Shown: positions 16,422 to 26,481 of the stretch, one piece after another
How positions within the stretch are numbered: the stretch's first letter is position 1
How the letters are laid out: each line of letters starts with the position of its first letter
Assembly: GCA_944321455.1 (NCBI GenBank)
Contig: CALULI010000003.1
Location: 1-64,000, forward strand
Direction of reading: 5' to 3'
Source of the DNA: an uncultured Eggerthellaceae bacterium
GTDB lineage: Bacteria > Actinomycetota > Coriobacteriia > Coriobacteriales > Eggerthellaceae
Length of the DNA: 64,000 bases
Made by a program: the position numbers and the translations under genes
Notes under the pieces: generated by a model
Told to the model about the DNA's origin: nothing
The model's input: the letters and a program-made list of their open reading frames with translations, nothing else
Databases searched by the model: none

Positions 16422-17851
16422 TGCGTTTAAATACTAAGCAGATTGCTGAATACTGTGCTGCGACTGTTTTGGTCGACGCGCTTGATCCTTCGAAGTTGGC
16501 CGAAGGAATTACCTGGGATTCGCGTGAAGTGAAACCTGGAATGGTCTACGTTGCGTTTCCAGGCAACAAGGTAGACGGGCACAGCTTTGTTGATGACGTA
16601 CTCCGTGCAGGTGCGGCTGTCGTTTTGGTTATGCAGCCGCCATCGCAGGCAACGCGTCTTTTGGCTAAGGAAATGGGAGCAGCTATTTTAGAGGTTGCTT
16701 CGACGTTTACCGCATTTACCGATCTTGCGCGCGAATGGCGCAAGCATCTTCGTGCAACGATTGTTGCTATCACGGGTTCAACGGGAAAGACAACAACCAA
16801 AAATTTGGTTCGCGATGTGCTTTCAACAACGTATTCAGTTGTTGCCACGCGCGGCAATCAAAATAACGAATTAGGCGTTCCTCGTACGCTTTTAGAGGCA
16901 AATCCTGAAAACGAATATGTTGTTCTTGAAATGGGCATGCAAGGATTTGGGGAGCTTGAAGATCTCTGCGAATTTGCCAAGCCTGATATTACGCTGGTAA
17001 CTAATGTGGGCGAATCGCACATTGAATTGCTTGGTTCGCGTGACAACATCGCGCGAGCTAAAGCTGAAGCGGTTGCCGCTCTTCCTGTTGGTAATGGCAA
17101 GGCAATTCTTAATGCCGCTGATGAACGCACGCCGCTCATCTGTGAAACGGCACAGGTTGATAAGCGCGGCATTGCTCTTTACTACTATGACGGCTCTGGC
17201 AATGCTTCGCCTGATACGTATGCGTATGCAACTGATATTGAACTTGATTCGCAGGGTAGGCCATCGTTTACCCTTCACCTTGATGGACGCACCCACGCGT
17301 GCCATCTTTCCTTGCGCGGCATTCACAACGTAAGTAATTCATGTGCTGCGGCAGCACTGGGAAGCATTTGTCACGTTCCTGATGAAAGCATTCTTGAAGG
17401 CATCGATAATTGCTTGCCTGAAGTTGGTCGTCAGGATGTTCAGACAAGTCCTCAGGGAGTTGTTGTTATCAACGATGCATACAACGCAAGCCCTGACTCC
17501 ATGCGTGCTTCTCTTGCAATGTTTAGCTCGCTTTCGGTTAAAGGGAAGCGCTATGCTGTTTTGGGTGATATGGGAGAGCTGGGTGATTTTGCTCAGTCAT
17601 GCCACGAAGGCATTGGTGAAATTATCCCAACCTTTTCTCTTGACTATCTTATTTGCGTGGGAGAATTGGCTCAGTATATTGCTCAAGCAGCACAGAAGGC
17701 AGGTTTCCCGCAAGATCGCATCTTTACAACCAATTCTCGCGTTGATGCGTTGGCAGAACTTGAGGCACGCCTGGTAAAAGGCGATGCTGTTTTAGTGAAG
17801 GCTTCTCATTCTATGGAGCTTGATCGTGTGGTAAGGGGGCTTTTGAACTAA
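16421..17851 (+). CDS. murF: MurF, D-Ala-D-Ala adding ligase
   Basis: A 476-residue UDP-MurNAc-tripeptide:D-Ala-D-Ala ligase, the last cytoplasmic stem-peptide step. It has DSREVKPGMVYVAF at the N-terminus, the P-loop ITGSTGKTTTKN, TRGNQNNELGVP, VLEMGMQGFGEL, NVGESHIELLG and NDAYNASPDSMRASL, all typical of MurF. The start ATG shares its A with the TAA stop of murE. mraY starts at the next base after the stop, so translation is likely coupled. Confidence 0.95.
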   Translation: MRLNTKQIAEYCAATVLVDALDPSKLAEGITWDSREVKPGMVYVAFPGNKVDGHSFVDDVLRAGAAVVLVMQPPSQATRLLAKEMGAAILEVASTFTAFTDLAREWRKHLRATIVAITGSTGKTTTKNLVRDVLSTTYSVVATRGNQNNELGVPRTLLEANPENEYVVLEMGMQGFGELEDLCEFAKPDITLVTNVGESHIELLGSRDNIARAKAEAVAALPVGNGKAILNAADERTPLICETAQVDKRGIALYYYDGSGNASPDTYAYATDIELDSQGRPSFTLHLDGRTHACHLSLRGIHNVSNSCAAAALGSICHVPDESILEGIDNCLPEVGRQDVQTSPQGVVVINDAYNASPDSMRASLAMFSSLSVKGKRYAVLGDMGELGDFAQSCHEGIGEIIPTFSLDYLICVGELAQYIAQAAQKAGFPQDRIFTTNSRVDALAELEARLVKGDAVLVKASHSMELDRVVRGLLN

Positions 17852-18901
17852 ATGCTTTCCGTTTTTACACAATACCCAACATTTACCGTTTTTTTGGCTG
17901 TTGCCTTAGGCGCACTGTTTACGATGGTCCTGATGCCGTTTTGGATCAAGGTGCTTCGTTCACATTTGATTGGTCAGCAAGTGCGCGCTGATGGCCCAGA
18001 AAGCCATTTAGTCAAGCAAGGCACCCCTACGATGGGTGGCGTTATCATGATGATCGCCTTGCTGCTGACGGTTATCTTGCTGGCGGGACCTACGCTTGAG
18101 ACGCTCTTCATGGTTGTTGCTATTTTGCTGACGGGCGCGCTTGGTCTTTTTGACGACGCGACCAAAGTTATTGAAGAACGCTCCCTTGGTTTGACGCCAA
18201 AGGCAAAACTGATCGGCCAGTTTCTTATTTCAACTGCCTTTGTGTTGGCAGCGGTCAACTGGCTTGGCGTTGCACCTACGGTAGAAATTCCGTTTGTGTA
18301 CACCTTTGATCTGGGTATTCTTACCACCACGCTTCCTCTGGCTACGCCAAACGGAGATTTCCAAATTCCTTGGCTCTATATCCTGTTCGCTGACATCTTG
18401 TTGATGGGTATGTCGAACGCCACCAACTTGACTGACGGTCTTGACGGATTGGCATCTGGTACGGTGCTGGTTGTTATGGTGGTTATGGCTGCTATTGCGT
18501 TTCATTGCGGCCTTCTTGATTCAGCTATTATTGCCGCAGCGCTGGCAGGGTGCTGCATTGGCTTTTTGTGGTACAACTCGTTTCCAGCTGACATTTTCAT
18601 GGGTGATACCGGATCGCTTGCGTTAGGTACGGCGCTTGGCTGCTTGGCTATTGTTACCAAGACAGAAGTTGTTGTTCTGATTATTGGCGGTCTTTTTGTT
18701 ATTGAGGCTCTCTCCGTTATGATCCAGGTGTTCTACTTCAAGCGCACCCGCAAGCGTCTGTTCTTGATGGCGCCTCTGCATCATCATTTCGAAAAGAAGG
18801 GCTGGAGCGAAGTAAAGGTTGTTGTAAGGTTCTGGATTATTTCGGGTGCCTTAGCAGCCATTGGTTTCTGCATCTATTTCGCTCAGGCGATGGGGGCATA
18901 A
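17852..18901 (+). CDS. mraY: MraY, lipid I synthase
   Basis: A 349-residue integral membrane phospho-MurNAc-pentapeptide transferase making lipid I from undecaprenyl phosphate. About ten hydrophobic segments are visible. Conserved loops include GTPTMGG, the Asp pair in GLFDDATKV, the NATNLTDGLDGLA motif, FMGDTGSLALG and the APLHHHFEKKGW histidine motif. No base separates it from the murF stop. Length is close to the actinobacterial norm. Confidence 0.96.
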   Translation: MLSVFTQYPTFTVFLAVALGALFTMVLMPFWIKVLRSHLIGQQVRADGPESHLVKQGTPTMGGVIMMIALLLTVILLAGPTLETLFMVVAILLTGALGLFDDATKVIEERSLGLTPKAKLIGQFLISTAFVLAAVNWLGVAPTVEIPFVYTFDLGILTTTLPLATPNGDFQIPWLYILFADILLMGMSNATNLTDGLDGLASGTVLVVMVVMAAIAFHCGLLDSAIIAAALAGCCIGFLWYNSFPADIFMGDTGSLALGTALGCLAIVTKTEVVVLIIGGLFVIEALSVMIQVFYFKRTRKRLFLMAPLHHHFEKKGWSEVKVVVRFWIISGALAAIGFCIYFAQAMGA

Positions 18902-18902
18902 C

Positions 18903-20390
18903 ATGAACGAACAGAAGCGGGATAAACAGAAGTGGGACGAACAGAGAAAGCACGCACCCCTCAATTTGGGCGATGTCCTGGTTTTAGGATTAGGCAAATC
19001 AGGCCGTGCTGTTTGTGACTACTGTGTCAATCTTTTAGGTACGCGCGTAGCTTCCTTAACCATTGCAGCAGGAGCAAAAAACGATGATGCTCTTGTTTGC
19101 GCGCAGGCATACGTTGACAGGGGCGCGCGCGTCTATTTCGACTCAACGGATGTTGAGGGTGCCTATGACGTGTGCATTGCAAGCCCGGGCATTTCAGAAT
19201 TTTCAGAGTTCTATCAAAATGCTGCTGCTCACAGCACGGAAGTAATCAGCGAAGTTGAATTTGCCTGGCGCGAAAGTGCTAAGGATTCCCGCTGGATTGC
19301 CATTACGGGCACCAACGGAAAAACCACCACAACGGCCTTGATTACCCATCTTCTCAATGTGGCGGGTGTTGATGCGCGTGCGGTAGGCAACATTGGCAAT
19401 ACCTGCATTGATGAAGTAGCAAAACATGACACGTCTTGCTACGTGGCAGAGGTGTCTTCCTATCAGTTGGCTTCGACGCGCTATTTCAAACCCAGCGTTG
19501 CTGTTCTTCTGAATATCACGCCCGATCATATTTCGTGGCATAAAACCTTTGAGGCCTACGCTCAGGCAAAGCAAAAAATCTACGCTAACTGCGGAAGCGG
19601 CGATGCGGTTGTTTTGGATGCAACCAATGATGTGGTTCGCTCCATGGTTCGCGAAATTAAGGCGGCCCAGCACGAAAAGCGCACCTTTGCATATCTACCT
19701 ATGGGAACGCAGCAGGGTCTGCGCTCAAGCATGATCGAAGCGTGCGGATCCGAAAATGCTGTCTATCTTGATGGCGATGTTTTGACTGTTGAATACGAAG
19801 GCGTCTGCCATCGTTTAATCCCTGCATCTGAATTGCAGATCAAAGGCGAACACAACGCCTCCAATGCACTTGCTGCTGCATCAGCAGTGATTGCACTGGG
19901 TGTGTGCAGTGACGAAGTACTCTGCGAAGGCCTTCGTTCCTTTGAGCCTATTGAGCATCGCATTGAGCCCTGCGGTAGCGTTGCGGGCGTTCGCTGCTAT
20001 AACGACTCCAAGGCAACCAACGTGGATGCCACCCTTAAAGCGCTAGCTGCCTTCGGTGACGAAAAGCCGCTCGTTCTTTTGGGTGGCCACGATAAGGGGA
20101 CTGACTTAAGTGAGCTGGTCGCTGTGTCTGAACAGCACGTTAAGGCTGTTGTGTGCTTCGGTGCGGCCGGGCAGCGTTTCTTTGATGCGTTTGAGCCTTC
20201 CTCGGTTCCAACCTATAGAGCAGACCATTTAGAGGATGCCCTTGATTGTGCGCTTGATCATGCGCAGTCGGGCGATATTGTTATTTTGTCACCTGCCTGT
20301 GCATCGTTTGATGAATTCAGTGGATTCCCCGAGCGCGGCAGGGTATTTAAGAGCTTAGTCGCTACCAGATCTCAAGAAAGAGGTAAGTAA
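18903..20390 (+). CDS. murD: MurD, D-glutamate ligase
   Basis: A 495-residue UDP-MurNAc-L-Ala:D-Glu ligase. Motifs: VLGLGKSGRAVCDY (N-terminal Rossmann), SPGISEF, the P-loop ITGTNGKTTTTAL, GNIGNTCID, AEVSSYQL, LNITPDHISWH, EHRIEPCG, NDSKATN and LLGGHDKGTDL. ATG 18903 starts one base after the mraY stop. A hydrophilic Lys/Glu leader of about 17 residues precedes the core. Confidence 0.95.
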   Translation: MNEQKRDKQKWDEQRKHAPLNLGDVLVLGLGKSGRAVCDYCVNLLGTRVASLTIAAGAKNDDALVCAQAYVDRGARVYFDSTDVEGAYDVCIASPGISEFSEFYQNAAAHSTEVISEVEFAWRESAKDSRWIAITGTNGKTTTTALITHLLNVAGVDARAVGNIGNTCIDEVAKHDTSCYVAEVSSYQLASTRYFKPSVAVLLNITPDHISWHKTFEAYAQAKQKIYANCGSGDAVVLDATNDVVRSMVREIKAAQHEKRTFAYLPMGTQQGLRSSMIEACGSENAVYLDGDVLTVEYEGVCHRLIPASELQIKGEHNASNALAAASAVIALGVCSDEVLCEGLRSFEPIEHRIEPCGSVAGVRCYNDSKATNVDATLKALAAFGDEKPLVLLGGHDKGTDLSELVAVSEQHVKAVVCFGAAGQRFFDAFEPSSVPTYRADHLEDALDCALDHAQSGDIVILSPACASFDEFSGFPERGRVFKSLVATRSQERGK

Positions 20391-20398
20391 CAAGACGC

Positions 20399-21871
20399 AT
20401 GAAGCGGGCGAGTGAAACACAACAAAACCGCAGCAGATCGCCCAAACAATCAATCTTTCAACGGGTACCAAAAGAAATTATGGTCCCGCGTTTGATGGTT
20501 ATTTTGTCGGCTGCTGCTTTGCTGGCCATTGGTCTGGTGATGGTGTATTCCGCATCGTCTATTTTTGCGCTCGTTGAACAGGGCAACGCTTTTGAAGAAG
20601 GTATTAAGCAGCTGATGTTTGCTTCGGCGGGTATTGCGCTATGCGTTCTCTTAATTATCTTTGCCAATGAAGATGTATACCGCGGAACATGGGGCCTTGT
20701 CTATTGGGGAGTCTGTATTGGCTTGCTGTTGATGACGGCCCTTATGGGTACCGTTGGCTTGGGTGCTAAGCGCTGGCTTGTTATTGGTGGTGTTGGTATT
20801 CAGGGCTCTGAGTTTGCCAAGATTGCGTTTGCGCTTATTACGGCGCGCGTGTTCGCTGAATTTACGGAAGGGACTATCACCGCACAGCAGGCAATCGTTC
20901 GATTCTGCGGAATGGTTTTAGTGCCGCTCGTTTTTCTCTTTTTCACCCAATCGGACTTAGGCACAACGGTCATTTGCTTTATCGCAATTTTGGCGGTTTT
21001 GTGGCTGGGTGGTTTTGATATTCGCGTGACCATTGGCATCTGCGTGGTCTTGGTTGTGTTTGGCATCATGGCTATTGCTATGCAGGGCTACCGTTCAGAC
21101 CGCATGATCTTTTTAGATCCGTGGTCCGATGCCCAAGGGGCAGGCTATCAGCTCATCCATTCATTTAAGGCGCTTGCTTCAGGTGGCATTTTAGGCGCAG
21201 GTATTGGTAATTCGTACGAAAAAATGCTCTATCTGCCTGAAGCGGAAACCGACTTCATTTTTGCTATTTTGGGCGAAGAGTTGGGCCTTGTCGGTACGGT
21301 GGGCGTGATTGTGTTGTTCTTGATCTTCTTGGTTGGTGGACTTGAAATTGCGCGCCAGGCGTCAACATCTTTTGGCATGATGTTGGCTGGATCGCTCACC
21401 ATTATGTTGGTCTTTCAGGCGTTTTTGAACATCATGTGTGTTATTGGGTGCGCGCCCACAACGGGTAAACCGCTTCCTTTTATTTCTTCAGGTGGTTCAT
21501 CGCTTATTTCGTCGCTTGTGATTGTGGGCGTTATTCTGTCCATTTCCTTTAGTTCGCACAAAGAGCAGGACTACGAAAAGCGCCGCGAAAACCTTCACGT
21601 TGTTTCGTCGTACGATCGCAGACGCGAAGGTCCTTCGCAAAAAGCCCCTTCGCGGCCTAACCCTTCAGGCAATGCGCGACGCCCCCACAACCCCAGCAGA
21701 TCTCATCGTCAAGTTGACAGATCTCGGTATAATCAAACGTATCCATCTTCTCGTGTGCAGAGAATGGATGCGGGTCGCTCTTCTAGAGCACAGACACCAA
21801 TTATTTCGCTTACGCAGGCACAACGGCACACGCCATCTCGTCGCGGCGAGACATTCGGTCCAAGGAGGTAG
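20399..21871 (+). CDS. ftsW: FtsW, septal peptidoglycan polymerase
   Basis: A 490-residue SEDS-family glycosyltransferase that polymerises lipid II at the septum with FtsI. Ten hydrophobic segments span roughly residues 30-380; family motifs include GAKRWL, QSDLGTT, the Glu-rich loop LPEAETDFIFAILGEELG and TGKPLPFISSGGSSL. After the last helix a basic Arg/Ser/Pro-rich cytoplasmic tail of about 100 residues follows, longer than in model FtsW proteins. It is 8 bases after murD and 3 before murG. Confidence 0.95.
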   Translation: MKRASETQQNRSRSPKQSIFQRVPKEIMVPRLMVILSAAALLAIGLVMVYSASSIFALVEQGNAFEEGIKQLMFASAGIALCVLLIIFANEDVYRGTWGLVYWGVCIGLLLMTALMGTVGLGAKRWLVIGGVGIQGSEFAKIAFALITARVFAEFTEGTITAQQAIVRFCGMVLVPLVFLFFTQSDLGTTVICFIAILAVLWLGGFDIRVTIGICVVLVVFGIMAIAMQGYRSDRMIFLDPWSDAQGAGYQLIHSFKALASGGILGAGIGNSYEKMLYLPEAETDFIFAILGEELGLVGTVGVIVLFLIFLVGGLEIARQASTSFGMMLAGSLTIMLVFQAFLNIMCVIGCAPTTGKPLPFISSGGSSLISSLVIVGVILSISFSSHKEQDYEKRRENLHVVSSYDRRREGPSQKAPSRPNPSGNARRPHNPSRSHRQVDRSRYNQTYPSSRVQRMDAGRSSRAQTPIISLTQAQRHTPSRRGETFGPRR

Positions 21872-21874
21872 CGC

Positions 21875-22993
21875 ATGAGGGTTGTTCTTTCTGGCGGAGG
21901 AACTGCTGGACATATCAATCCCGCTCTTGCTTTAGCGGAAACGCTGCAGGCATCAGGACACGAAGTTTTCTATGCGGGAACCCCTCAAGGGGTAGAGGCG
22001 CGTCTGGTTTCGCAGGCGGGCTTGCCGTTTAAGGCCTTTGAAGCACAGGGGTTTGATCGCTCCCGTCCATGGACGCTGCTAACGGGTATTGCCAAAATTT
22101 CTCACAGCACGGGCAAGGCTGTTTCATGGTTTAAGGAAATAAAGCCCGATGTTGTTGTGGTCTTTGGCGGCTATGTGTGCATTCCTGTGGGCAGGGCAGC
22201 TGTTAAGCTCAATATTCCTCTGGTGGTTCATGAACAAAATTCCATCATGGGTCTTGCTAATGACTATCTTAGTCGCCATGCCCGTGCGGTCGCACTTACG
22301 TATGCGCATACCAAAACAGCGAAAGGTGCTATTTCTGCAGGCGAATCAACCAAGATGGTAGTAACGGGCAATCCTGTTCGTTCGTCCATCTTCGACTCAA
22401 CGCGCCAAGAGGGCCGTACCATGTTAGGTATTCCTGACGATGCGTTGATGTTGCTGGTGTTTGGTGGTAGTCTTGGTGCGCGCCATGTCAACACGGCGAT
22501 CGCTCAGCTTAAAAGCCGTCTTCTGGCAGTTCCTAACCTCTATGTTGTCCACATCACGGGCCCTAAAGAACTCGAAACAGTTGAAGCGCAACTTTCTCTG
22601 ACCGAAGAAGAGCAAAAGCGCTATATTGTCATGGGCTATCAAAATCGCATGGGGGAAACCATGGCGGCAACGGATTTGGTTGTCTCGCGTGCAGGAGCAA
22701 CGTCGCTCGCAGAAATTTCAGCACGGTGCATTCCTGCCATTCTGGTTCCGTTTCCCTATGCAACAGCTGACCATCAAACTACCAACGCCCAGGCCTATGT
22801 AGAGGCGGGCGCTGCTGCCATGATTTCCGATGATCGCGTTGAATCGGAAGAATTTGCAAGCATGCTGTTTTCGCTCATTGATGATGAAGCTGCGCGCGAA
22901 GCCATGAAAGAAGCAGCATCAAGCTTTGAAACGGGCGACGCAGCAGGCAAATTGGCGGCAATCGTAGAAGAAATTGGTCTGAATCGCTCTTAA
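21875..22993 (+). CDS. murG: MurG, lipid II synthase
   Basis: A 372-residue GT28 glycosyltransferase adding GlcNAc to lipid I on the inner membrane face. The N-terminal loop GGGTAGHINPALA and GGYVCIPVGRAA are typical, as are VHEQNSIMGLAN, VTGNPVR, VFGGSLGARHVN, and the acceptor/donor region SRAGATSLAEI and PFPYATADHQTTNA. ATG 21875 has AAGGAGG upstream. Confidence 0.96.
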   Translation: MRVVLSGGGTAGHINPALALAETLQASGHEVFYAGTPQGVEARLVSQAGLPFKAFEAQGFDRSRPWTLLTGIAKISHSTGKAVSWFKEIKPDVVVVFGGYVCIPVGRAAVKLNIPLVVHEQNSIMGLANDYLSRHARAVALTYAHTKTAKGAISAGESTKMVVTGNPVRSSIFDSTRQEGRTMLGIPDDALMLLVFGGSLGARHVNTAIAQLKSRLLAVPNLYVVHITGPKELETVEAQLSLTEEEQKRYIVMGYQNRMGETMAATDLVVSRAGATSLAEISARCIPAILVPFPYATADHQTTNAQAYVEAGAAAMISDDRVESEEFASMLFSLIDDEAAREAMKEAASSFETGDAAGKLAAIVEEIGLNRS

Positions 22994-23030
22994 TCGCTAC
23001 AATAAGTGCGAATTTATGAAAGGTATAACC

Positions 23031-24461
23031 GTGAGTGATAATCGGATTCAAAAAGTACATTTTATTGGTATCGGCGGCGTAGGCATGAGCGGCATTGCGC
23101 ATGTGGCTCATGATCAAGGTATGCGCGTCAGCGGATCAGACCTGCGAGAAAGTGGCTACACGCGTCAGCTCCGTGAAGCAGGCATTGATATCTATATTGG
23201 CCAAAAGGCTGAAAATATTTCTGACGATAGTCCTGATGTAGTGGTTGTTTCTACCGCTATTCGTGATGATAATCCTGAATTACAAGAAGCGAAGCGCCGC
23301 AACATTCCTATTTGGCATCGTGCCAAGATGCTTGCTGAACTTGGGCGCGATCGCGTAACGCTTGCTGTTGCGGGCACTCATGGCAAGACCACGTCTTCGT
23401 CTATGCTTGCATCAATTATTGACTCCATGGGCTATGACCCAACGTTTTTGATTGGTGGCATCGTACGCTCCTATGGTTCTAATGCGCATAGCGGCAAAGG
23501 TGAATACTACGTAGTAGAAGCAGACGAAAGCGATAAGTCATTTACCTACCTTGATCCTGTAGCAGTGCTGGTAACCAATGTGGAAGCTGACCACCTTGAC
23601 CACTATAGCGATCTTGATGAAATCTATTCGCTTTTCTACGATTTCATGGCATCAGTTCCTGAAGATGGCTGCTGCGTTGTCTGTGGTGAAGATGAGCCGT
23701 TGGTGGATGTTGCCCGCAAGACTGGACGCCGCGTGTACACCTACGGTTTTGGTGATGCATACGACACGGTTATTTCCAACTATCAGACAAAGGGTGTTTC
23801 AACATCGTTTGATGTCACGCTTCCTTCAGGGGACGTGTTGCCCTGCCGCATCAAACAGAACCCTGGCCGCCACAACGCGCTCAATGCAGCAGGTGTGCTT
23901 ACCTTGCTGTGGACGCGCGGCTTTGATTGCCAAAAGGCAGCAGAGGCGCTCGCTGAATTTGCAGGCGTTAAGCGTCGCTTCGATTTGGTTGGCGAAGAAA
24001 TGGGCATCACCATTGTTGATGACTATGCACATCATCCTACCGAAATTGAAGCAACCATCGTTGCGGCAAAGGCCCTTGATTTCAAGCGCGTTCATGTACT
24101 GTTCCAGCCTCATCGCTATTCGCGCGTGAAGCTTTTTACCGATGTCCTTCATGACGAATTCGGTCGTGCGTTTGACCAGGCAGACCAGGTTACGTTTATG
24201 GACGTATTCCCTGCAGGTGAAACCCCCATACCAGGTGTTTCAGGCGCGACCTTTATGCAGGTTGTGCTTGACCACGAAGGTCATCCTGAAAACGTCACCT
24301 ACATTCCACGCCGTATGGAAGTGGTTTCGTACTTGGTTGATCAGCTGCAAGAGGGCGATCTGCTTATCACCATGGGCGCAGGCGACGTAACGGCAATTGG
24401 TCCTGTTATTCTTTCCGACTTACGCGACATTGCAAAGCGCAAGGCAAAAGGTATGAACTAA
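23031..24461 (+). CDS. murC: MurC, L-alanine ligase
   Basis: A 476-residue UDP-MurNAc:L-Ala ligase. It has HFIGIGGVGMSGIA, SGSDLRES, the P-loop AGTHGKTTSSSML, EADESDKSF, NVEADHLDHY and DDYAHHPTEI with LFQPHRYSR. GTG 23031 is preferred to the ATG at 23016 because AAAGG is 7 bases before the GTG and nothing similar precedes the ATG. The stop overlaps the murB start (TAATG). Confidence 0.95.
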   Translation: MSDNRIQKVHFIGIGGVGMSGIAHVAHDQGMRVSGSDLRESGYTRQLREAGIDIYIGQKAENISDDSPDVVVVSTAIRDDNPELQEAKRRNIPIWHRAKMLAELGRDRVTLAVAGTHGKTTSSSMLASIIDSMGYDPTFLIGGIVRSYGSNAHSGKGEYYVVEADESDKSFTYLDPVAVLVTNVEADHLDHYSDLDEIYSLFYDFMASVPEDGCCVVCGEDEPLVDVARKTGRRVYTYGFGDAYDTVISNYQTKGVSTSFDVTLPSGDVLPCRIKQNPGRHNALNAAGVLTLLWTRGFDCQKAAEALAEFAGVKRRFDLVGEEMGITIVDDYAHHPTEIEATIVAAKALDFKRVHVLFQPHRYSRVKLFTDVLHDEFGRAFDQADQVTFMDVFPAGETPIPGVSGATFMQVVLDHEGHPENVTYIPRRMEVVSYLVDQLQEGDLLITMGAGDVTAIGPVILSDLRDIAKRKAKGMN

Positions 24462-25390
24462 TGGCGGCGCGTCATTGTTCCGAACTGGAATTGCTCCAGT
24501 TTGATGATTCGTTTCCTGCTGACGTTCGCCTTAACGAACCTATGTCTCGCCATACGACGTATCGCATTGGCGGACCTGCCCATGCGTATGTGGAGGCACA
24601 GTCAGTAGGTGCGCTCAACACCATTCTCAGGATCTGTCGCGATGAAAATCTTGCATGGTGTGCGGTTGGCAAGGGATCAAACTTGCTGGTAAGCGACGAA
24701 GGCTACGACGGCGTTGTTATTGTGCTGGCAGGTGAATTCCGCAATTGGCGCTTCGATGAAGAGCACTGCCGTGTGACGGTGGGCGCGGGCACTATCTTGT
24801 CGCGTTTGGTGCAAGAGGTTTTTCATCGTGGCTATTCTGGCATGGAATTTGCGGTTGGCACGCCGGGTACCGTTGGTGGTGCGCTTCGCATGAATGCTGG
24901 TACGCGCGATGACTGGATTGGTAATCGCGTTGTTTCGGTAACGGTTATGTCGCCTGAAAAAGGCTTGGTGCGCTACGCTGGTGAGGATATTCAATGGGGG
25001 TATCGCTCAACGTCTTTTCTGCCGAATGAAATTATTGTTGAATGTGAATTGCAGCTTGAGCGTGCTCTTTCGGGTAACATCAACGAAAAGATGCGCGCGC
25101 TGCTTGAGCGTCGCAAAGCAAGTCAGCCGCTTAACTATCCATCGTGCGGAAGCGTGTTTCGCAATCCTGAGGGACATTCCGCAGGTGCACTGATTGAAGA
25201 GGTTGGCTTGAAGGGCCACACGCACGGTGGCGCTCAAATTTCAACAAAACATGCTAATTTTATTGTTAATGTAGATAATGCGACTGCCGAAGATGTACGG
25301 CAGCTTATTGCTTTGGCGCAAAGTAAGGTGAACGAACGTTATGGCATCGAATTACAGACGGAGGTCAAGTTCCTCGGGTTCGAGGACTAA
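24461..25390 (+). CDS. murB: MurB, UDP-MurNAc dehydrogenase
   Basis: A 309-residue FAD enzyme reducing enolpyruvyl-UDP-GlcNAc with NADPH. Motifs: TTYRIGGPAHA, VGKGSNLLVSDEG, GTPGTVGGALRMNAG, GYRSTSF, the catalytic Ser region NYPSCGSVFRNPEG and GALIEEVGLKG. The pattern fits a MurB with the YRIGGPA-type FAD domain. Its last 50 bases overlap ftsQ in another frame. Confidence 0.95.
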   Translation: MAARHCSELELLQFDDSFPADVRLNEPMSRHTTYRIGGPAHAYVEAQSVGALNTILRICRDENLAWCAVGKGSNLLVSDEGYDGVVIVLAGEFRNWRFDEEHCRVTVGAGTILSRLVQEVFHRGYSGMEFAVGTPGTVGGALRMNAGTRDDWIGNRVVSVTVMSPEKGLVRYAGEDIQWGYRSTSFLPNEIIVECELQLERALSGNINEKMRALLERRKASQPLNYPSCGSVFRNPEGHSAGALIEEVGLKGHTHGGAQISTKHANFIVNVDNATAEDVRQLIALAQSKVNERYGIELQTEVKFLGFED

Positions 25391-26432
25391 CTCTTCACGC
25401 CATACTTCATCATCGCGCAGCTCTCGTGCGGTCAAAGGGCGCCCTAACCAGGGCAGCTCTCTTCGCATGTCGTCGTCTCGTTCCCGTTCGCAATCGCGCA
25501 CTCCTTCACGCTCCCAGGGTGTATCGCATACAGCATGGCGTGAAGTGCAGCCTGTATCACGTTCTGCTCAGGCGCGATCTTCTGCGCGCACGCAGCAGGG
25601 TGAACCGCTTCGATCGGTAAGCGTTTCACAAGTTCGCAGTGCCAACAAACGCCAGCGAAGAGGATGCTCCGTTCCTGTTCTGATTGTAGTATTGCTTATT
25701 GTTTTGGCAGTCTTGGGCATTGGCGGTGTTGTTCTGTATAACTCCAATGTGTTTACGGTTACTAAGGTCACCGTTTCAGGTGCTGAGCATATAACTGCTG
25801 AAGAAATGACCGAACTGGCCGCCGTTCCTGATGGAACAACGCTTCTTCGTGTTGATGCCGATGGTATTAGCAATCGGTTGAAGTCCAACGCATGGGTAAA
25901 AGACGCAACAGTTGAGCGCGTTTTTCCCGATACGCTTAATCTCAAGGTTACTGAGCGCAGTATTTCAGCTGTTGTTGATGTCACGCTTGATGACGGCAGC
26001 ACCACGCAGCGTTGGGCGCTTGCCTCTGATGGTACCTGGCTTATGGCTATTCCTGATCCTAACAGCGAAGAAGGCCAAAAGTTGGCAGGGAAGGTCTACG
26101 AAGACGCCAATAACGCCTTGGCTATTTCGCACGTTCCCTATGGTACGGTGCCTGAAGCGGGCAAGCAGTGCACGGACGCGAACATTCAAAATGCGCTTTC
26201 AATTATTGATGGCCTGTCAACCGAATTAGCAGACCAGGTTAAAGCGGTGACGGCATCCAGCAGTGAATCAACAACCTTGACGCTTGATAATGGCATCGAA
26301 ATTGCTTTCGGTAATTCCGATGATCTTCGTGACAAAGAGCGCATCTGCTTGGAGTTGATGGAGCAATATCCTGGTCAGATTGCCTACATCAACGTTCGTG
26401 ATGTCAATTCGCCTGTGTGGCGCTCTCTCTAA
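25341..26432 (+). CDS. ftsQ: FtsQ/DivIB division protein
   Basis: A 363-residue bitopic division protein. A long Ser/Arg-rich cytoplasmic N-terminus (about 110 residues) precedes one membrane helix (VLIVVLLIVLAVLGIGGVVL), then a POTRA domain beginning VFTVTKVTVSGAEHI with ERVFPDTLNLKVTER, and the FtsQ beta domain. FtsQ bridges FtsL/FtsB in the divisome. ATG 25341 has TAAGGTG upstream but makes the gene overlap murB by 50 bases; ATG 25467 is a shorter alternative. The basic N-terminus may bind DNA or membrane (inference). Confidence 0.88.
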   Translation: MASNYRRRSSSSGSRTNSSRHTSSSRSSRAVKGRPNQGSSLRMSSSRSRSQSRTPSRSQGVSHTAWREVQPVSRSAQARSSARTQQGEPLRSVSVSQVRSANKRQRRGCSVPVLIVVLLIVLAVLGIGGVVLYNSNVFTVTKVTVSGAEHITAEEMTELAAVPDGTTLLRVDADGISNRLKSNAWVKDATVERVFPDTLNLKVTERSISAVVDVTLDDGSTTQRWALASDGTWLMAIPDPNSEEGQKLAGKVYEDANNALAISHVPYGTVPEAGKQCTDANIQNALSIIDGLSTELADQVKAVTASSSESTTLTLDNGIEIAFGNSDDLRDKERICLELMEQYPGQIAYINVRDVNSPVWRSL

Positions 26433-26481
26433 TTCGTCGTTTCTCTCATTTCTCACAGCAACAGGGATTTTGTGTTGCAAG

